DNA from: Rhynochetos jubatus
Taxonomy: Eukaryota > Chordata > Aves > Eurypygiformes > Rhynochetidae
Assembly: GCA_027574665.1 (NCBI GenBank)
Contig: CM050654.1
Coordinates: 21,458,222 to 21,522,221, forward strand
Length of the DNA: 64,000 bases
Reading direction: 5' to 3'
The translations under genes were made by a program, and so were the position numbers. Of the stretch, positions 62,301 to 64,000 are shown piece after piece. The stretch's first letter is position 1, and each line of letters begins with the position of its first letter. The notes beneath the pieces are model-generated. The model made no database searches, was not told the DNA's origin, and saw only the letters and a program-made list of their open reading frames with translations.

Positions 62301-63674
62301 ATATGACTGCTTTTATATACACATGGGAAATACATGGGGTTTTTTCCAGTAGTATCGCCCTGTAGCTGCTCATCTTTTCTCTTCATCGAATTTGTATGTG
62401 GAATTTCTACACTCTCAGAAGTAAAAAAGGAAACCGAAAATATTGGTTGAGATGGATAATGGGTACCTTGATTAAAAACCCATCAGCAGTCTCCCTGAAA
62501 GCTGATAGAGTACCTCCTCAGATTTATAGAAAAAAATCTACTCAGCTATCATTTCTCATTCTTTTTGTTTTAGAAAGGTGGAAGAAAAAACCCAAAACAT
62601 TAGATCTGGCCATAAAACCTTTATTTGAAATAATATTTAGAGAAGAGAAATACTTTACAATTACAGTGGCTTAAAGAGTTCAGTATCTTGGTTATAATGA
62701 CATTTTGGCTCACAAGCCAGAGGTGATTGCGTATTAAAAGTGCACTGAACTATACAGAATAGATTGCGTGTAGTTGTTCTGAAAAGTGCTTAATGGGTTC
62801 ATTACTTTTATTTTCTCAATAAATTATGGTATTTGTATTCCTGAAGGGAACAATTGCCAAAGGGCTGGAAAGATGAAGAATAAGGCATGCCTGTCTAGTT
62901 TTTAAGGTTATTACTACTGCATGTAAGTTTGAGATGTAAGCGAGTCCACCAAGAGTTCAGTTATTCAGGCTGTATTCTGGGTGCTGTAGTAAGCAGATTA
63001 GCTATAGACAGCAATAAGCAGTTCTCAGAAGAGTGAGATTTTCTCTATTCAGATTTTAAACAATTCATTAAAATATCTTCTGTAACACAGATGTTGGGGG
63101 GCAAGGGCAGCAAAAAACCCAACCCAACAACACTTTTCAGTTTTCTTGCTTTTATTCCCCCCACCAAAGAAAAAGGGAACAGTGTTAAAAATACATAATT
63201 AGGTATCTGTAACCCTAAAGAAATGAGTTCTGCTGCTACATACACCAGGAAGACTACATACTCAGGGCTGCACCATAACATAAGGAATAGAGAAAAGGAA
63301 AACTAGAGGAACATAATGAATACTTCAAGAAAATAAGACCAGATGTAATCCCAATGTACTCTGCTAACACGCTAATAAGTTGCTGGTGATGTTACTATGC
63401 AGGGACAGGACTGAACTTCTATAGTTGCACTTCAATTGTAGTAGTCTCAGCAAAACCAGACTATGTATTCCATTTCTTGTGTTTGTATATTCATGTTAAT
63501 ATGGACATATTAAAGCCTGGGTGGATTTAAGTATAAGGAAGTTTAAGAAGATACTAAAATATTCCAATAATCAAATGCACAGTATTTAAAAAGCGACATT
63601 ACCTAATTTCAGCTGAATTGCTTCATTTGTATTACACTTATATTCAGCCAGCTTCTTCTCCATAGCAGTAAGTC
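44143..63674 (-). CDS. HAT1: HAT1, histone acetyltransferase type B catalytic subunit (spliced, first exon outside window)
   Basis: Ten coding exons join in frame: 63674-63603, 61179-61104, 59411-59291, 54001-53822, 53591-53470, 52969-52865, 52519-52413, 49264-49113, 47848-47732 and 44310-44143. They give 405 codons and a TGA stop; the human protein has 419 residues. HAT1 acetylates newly synthesised histone H4 (Lys5/Lys12) and H2A, usually with RBBP7/RBBP4. The N-terminal Hat1 domain comes first, then the GNAT core with acetyl-CoA loop [11 protein letters not shown] (52494 downward), the catalytic-region Glu in WFIETASF and the Glu-Asp pair in AEDPS, and finally a basic, charged C-terminal helix region. 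No stop or frameshift was found. Only the first few residues and the promoter are missing, beyond the right edge. METAP1D follows 9.7 kb downstream on the same strand. Confidence 0.96.
44311..47731 (-). other. HAT1: HAT1 intron between the 47.7-kb and 44.1-kb exons
   Basis: 3.4 kb with no recognised gene, repeat or RNA. Confidence 0.75.
47732..47848 (-). CDS. HAT1: HAT1 coding exon 10
   Basis: 117 nt, exactly thirty-nine codons. It starts [20 protein letters not shown] and ends RLIGPYK. Human has [12 protein letters not shown]...RLISPYK. Acceptor TGTTCACCAG, donor AAG|GTGTAT. It encodes the basic helical C-terminal part. Confidence 0.95.
47849..49112 (-). other. HAT1: HAT1 intron between the 49.1-kb and 47.7-kb exons
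   Basis: 1.26 kb with nothing recognised beyond intron sequence. Confidence 0.75.
49113..49264 (-). CDS. HAT1: HAT1 coding exon 9 (Glu-Asp catalytic pair)
   Basis: 152 nt. It completes an Ala codon, then reads [20 protein letters not shown] and ends QQKLKVNK. The Glu-Asp at 49262-49257 aligns with human Glu276/Asp277, implicated as the catalytic base region. Acceptor TATTCTTTCTAG, donor AAG|GTATTA. Confidence 0.96.
49265..52412 (-). other. HAT1: HAT1 intron holding CR1 copy B
   Basis: 3.1 kb. The antisense CR1 at 49621-50190 is the only recognised element; the rest is AT-rich intron sequence. Confidence 0.8.
49621..50190 (+). mobile_element. CR1 LINE fragment B, antisense inside a HAT1 intron
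   Basis: About 570 nt of CR1 3' end on the plus strand, 5' truncated, with several small deletions. It has the same landmarks as copies A and C: GCACCTCTGCTATGGGGACA, CCAGTACCTGAAGGGGC and TTGCCCAGAGAAGCTGTGGA, then the CCAACCCAAACAATTC tail. It is in the 3.1-kb intron between the 52.4-kb and 49.1-kb exons, opposite to HAT1 transcription. Confidence 0.9.
52413..52519 (-). CDS. HAT1: HAT1 coding exon 8 (acetyl-CoA binding loop)
   Basis: 107 nt. After the split Ser it encodes [19 protein letters not shown] and then [22 protein letters not shown] (from 52494) is the GNAT motif A pyrophosphate-binding loop (Q/RxxGxG/A). Acceptor TTTTGTCTGTAG at 52520, chosen over a CCAG four bases downstream because it restores the human VSQM reading. 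Donor CAG|GTTTGT. Confidence 0.96.
52865..52969 (-). CDS. HAT1: HAT1 coding exon 7 (GNAT core)
   Basis: 105 nt encoding [20 protein letters not shown] followed by [14 protein letters not shown]. This is the central GNAT beta-strand region and is identical or nearly so to human. Acceptor TTATCTGCAG, donor AG|GTAATT. Split codons at both ends (Val and Ser). Confidence 0.96.
53470..53591 (-). CDS. HAT1: HAT1 coding exon 6 (catalytic-region Glu)
   Basis: 122 nt encoding [20 protein letters not shown], then [20 protein letters not shown] and two bases of Val. The Glu of WFIETASF (codon 53522-53520) aligns with human Glu187, proposed to take part in catalysis. Acceptor TTTCCCTAG, donor GT|GTAAGT. 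Confidence 0.96.
53822..54001 (-). CDS. HAT1: HAT1 coding exon 5
   Basis: 180 nt, exactly sixty codons. It contains [19 protein letters not shown] and [13 protein letters not shown] and ends QIYK. The stretch after HTYSV ([11 protein letters not shown]) is the most divergent from human, which has SPTGGENFTF there. Acceptor AATCTCCAG, donor AAG|GTATGA. Confidence 0.95.
54002..59290 (-). other. HAT1: HAT1 intron holding CR1 copy C
   Basis: 5.3 kb, the longest HAT1 intron in the window. The CR1 at 57093-58835 fills about a third of it; nothing else is recognised in 54.0-57.1 kb. Confidence 0.8.
57093..58835 (-). mobile_element. CR1 LINE fragment C, sense inside a HAT1 intron
   Basis: About 1.74 kb of CR1 on the minus strand, 5' truncated, including a large part of the decayed ORF2. 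Reverse-transcriptase pieces in order: [36 protein letters not shown] (58.3-58.6 kb), [11 protein letters not shown], and KFADDTKL with the FADD catalytic box at 57977-57966. The frame is broken several times, so it is not active. The 3' end at 57093 has the AACCATTCTGTGG terminus. It lies in the 5.3-kb intron between the 59.3-kb and 53.8-kb exons. Confidence 0.93.
59291..59411 (-). CDS. HAT1: HAT1 coding exon 4
   Basis: 121 nt encoding [20 protein letters not shown] and then [20 protein letters not shown]. It is nearly identical to human apart from conservative changes. Acceptor TTTCCTCAG at 59412, donor GAG|GTAAAG at 59290. It belongs to the N-terminal Hat1 domain. Confidence 0.96.
59412..63602 (-). 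other. HAT1: HAT1 introns around the 61.1-kb exon
   Basis: Introns of 1.7 kb (59412-61103) and 2.4 kb (61180-63602) without recognised repeats, RNAs or other genes. The 325 nt right of 63674 are intron sequence leading toward the unseen first exon. Confidence 0.75.
61104..61179 (-). CDS. HAT1: HAT1 coding exon 3
   Basis: 76 nt encoding [20 protein letters not shown] followed by LFGD, with split codons at both ends (Val at the start, Asp at the end). It matches human [10 protein letters not shown]...PEYTHQLFGDD. Acceptor CCCTCCTTAG, donor GATGA|GTAAG. Confidence 0.95.
63603..63674 (-). CDS. HAT1: HAT1 coding exon 2 (N-terminal region)
   Basis: 72 nt with acceptor TCTCTTCAG at 63675 and donor G|GTAATG at 63602. 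It encodes [19 protein letters not shown] and QLKL, and matches human [12 protein letters not shown]. The exon starts with two bases (GA) of a split codon. If exon 1 supplies G, this codon is Gly and the protein could start [10 protein letters not shown]. That is inference, since exon 1 is not in the window. Confidence 0.93.
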
Positions 63675-64000
63675 CTGAAGAGAAAGATTTTTTAAAAGAA
63701 TTAAGAGGTGTACAATTTATGTGTCAATATCATTCAAGAAACAGATTTGGAAAAAGGTTCTCAAAACCAGAAAACACAACGCAAACCCACAAAGACTACT
63801 GAACAAGTAGGTAAAAAAAGTGCCAAGATATAACACAATGTTCAAAAGGAACACAGATTAATCTCAAACACTTTTCTGGAACTAGAAACAAGAACTAGAA
63901 CACATACCACAAACAGCTCTTTTTAGTTTCTGAGAATGAAGGGCGTTACAGTAACTACAGTTAAATGTTCCAAGTTATTACTGATAAAATATAGTTGAAA

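Noticed and set aside
1-64000. Search for CRISPR arrays, phage or plasmid genes, operons, tRNAs and rRNAs
   Set aside because: No regularly spaced repeats, cloverleaf or rRNA cores were seen; the content is a vertebrate intron-exon landscape.

Overview
This window looks like a piece of a bird chromosome. Two split vertebrate genes on the minus strand can be read exon by exon with clean GT-AG junctions. The only recognisable recent transposons are CR1 LINE fragments, whose 3' ends match the sauropsid/avian CR1 type. No prokaryotic-type operon, tRNA, rRNA or CRISPR array was seen. The species cannot be named from the sequence alone.

Layout from right to left, in the direction of transcription. 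(1) HAT1, the type B histone acetyltransferase, occupies about 43.9-63.7 kb with ten coding exons. Only the short first coding exon and the promoter lie beyond the right edge. (2) A 9.7-kb intergenic stretch follows (34.3-43.9 kb) and contains one CR1 copy. (3) METAP1D, the mitochondrial type 1 methionine aminopeptidase, starts in a CpG island at 34.2 kb. It has a 23-kb first intron and five further exons down to position 35, and its last exons lie beyond the left edge. From general knowledge of vertebrate synteny, HAT1-METAP1D is followed by the DLX1/DLX2 homeobox pair, so large METAP1D introns are plausible hosts for long-range regulatory elements.

The two genes are head-to-tail and functionally unrelated. 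HAT1 acetylates newly made histone H4 (and H2A). METAP1D removes initiator methionine from proteins made in mitochondria. The in-window reading gives 236 codons of METAP1D, with three of the five to six metal/catalytic residues of the family. It gives 405 codons of HAT1 plus the stop, with the acetyl-CoA loop and the acidic catalytic residues intact. All internal exon phases agree across junctions and no frameshift or stop was found, so both genes appear functional.

I found no new multi-gene system. The points most worth following are: an inverted pair of CR1 copies bracketing four HAT1 exons; a candidate short divergent transcript from the METAP1D CpG island with a good poly(A) site; a YY1-type site lying over the METAP1D start codon; a CpG-rich islet with a 14-bp inverted repeat deep in METAP1D intron 1; and two AT-rich intronic blocks that look like conserved regulatory elements. 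Most other open frames are short and look like chance.
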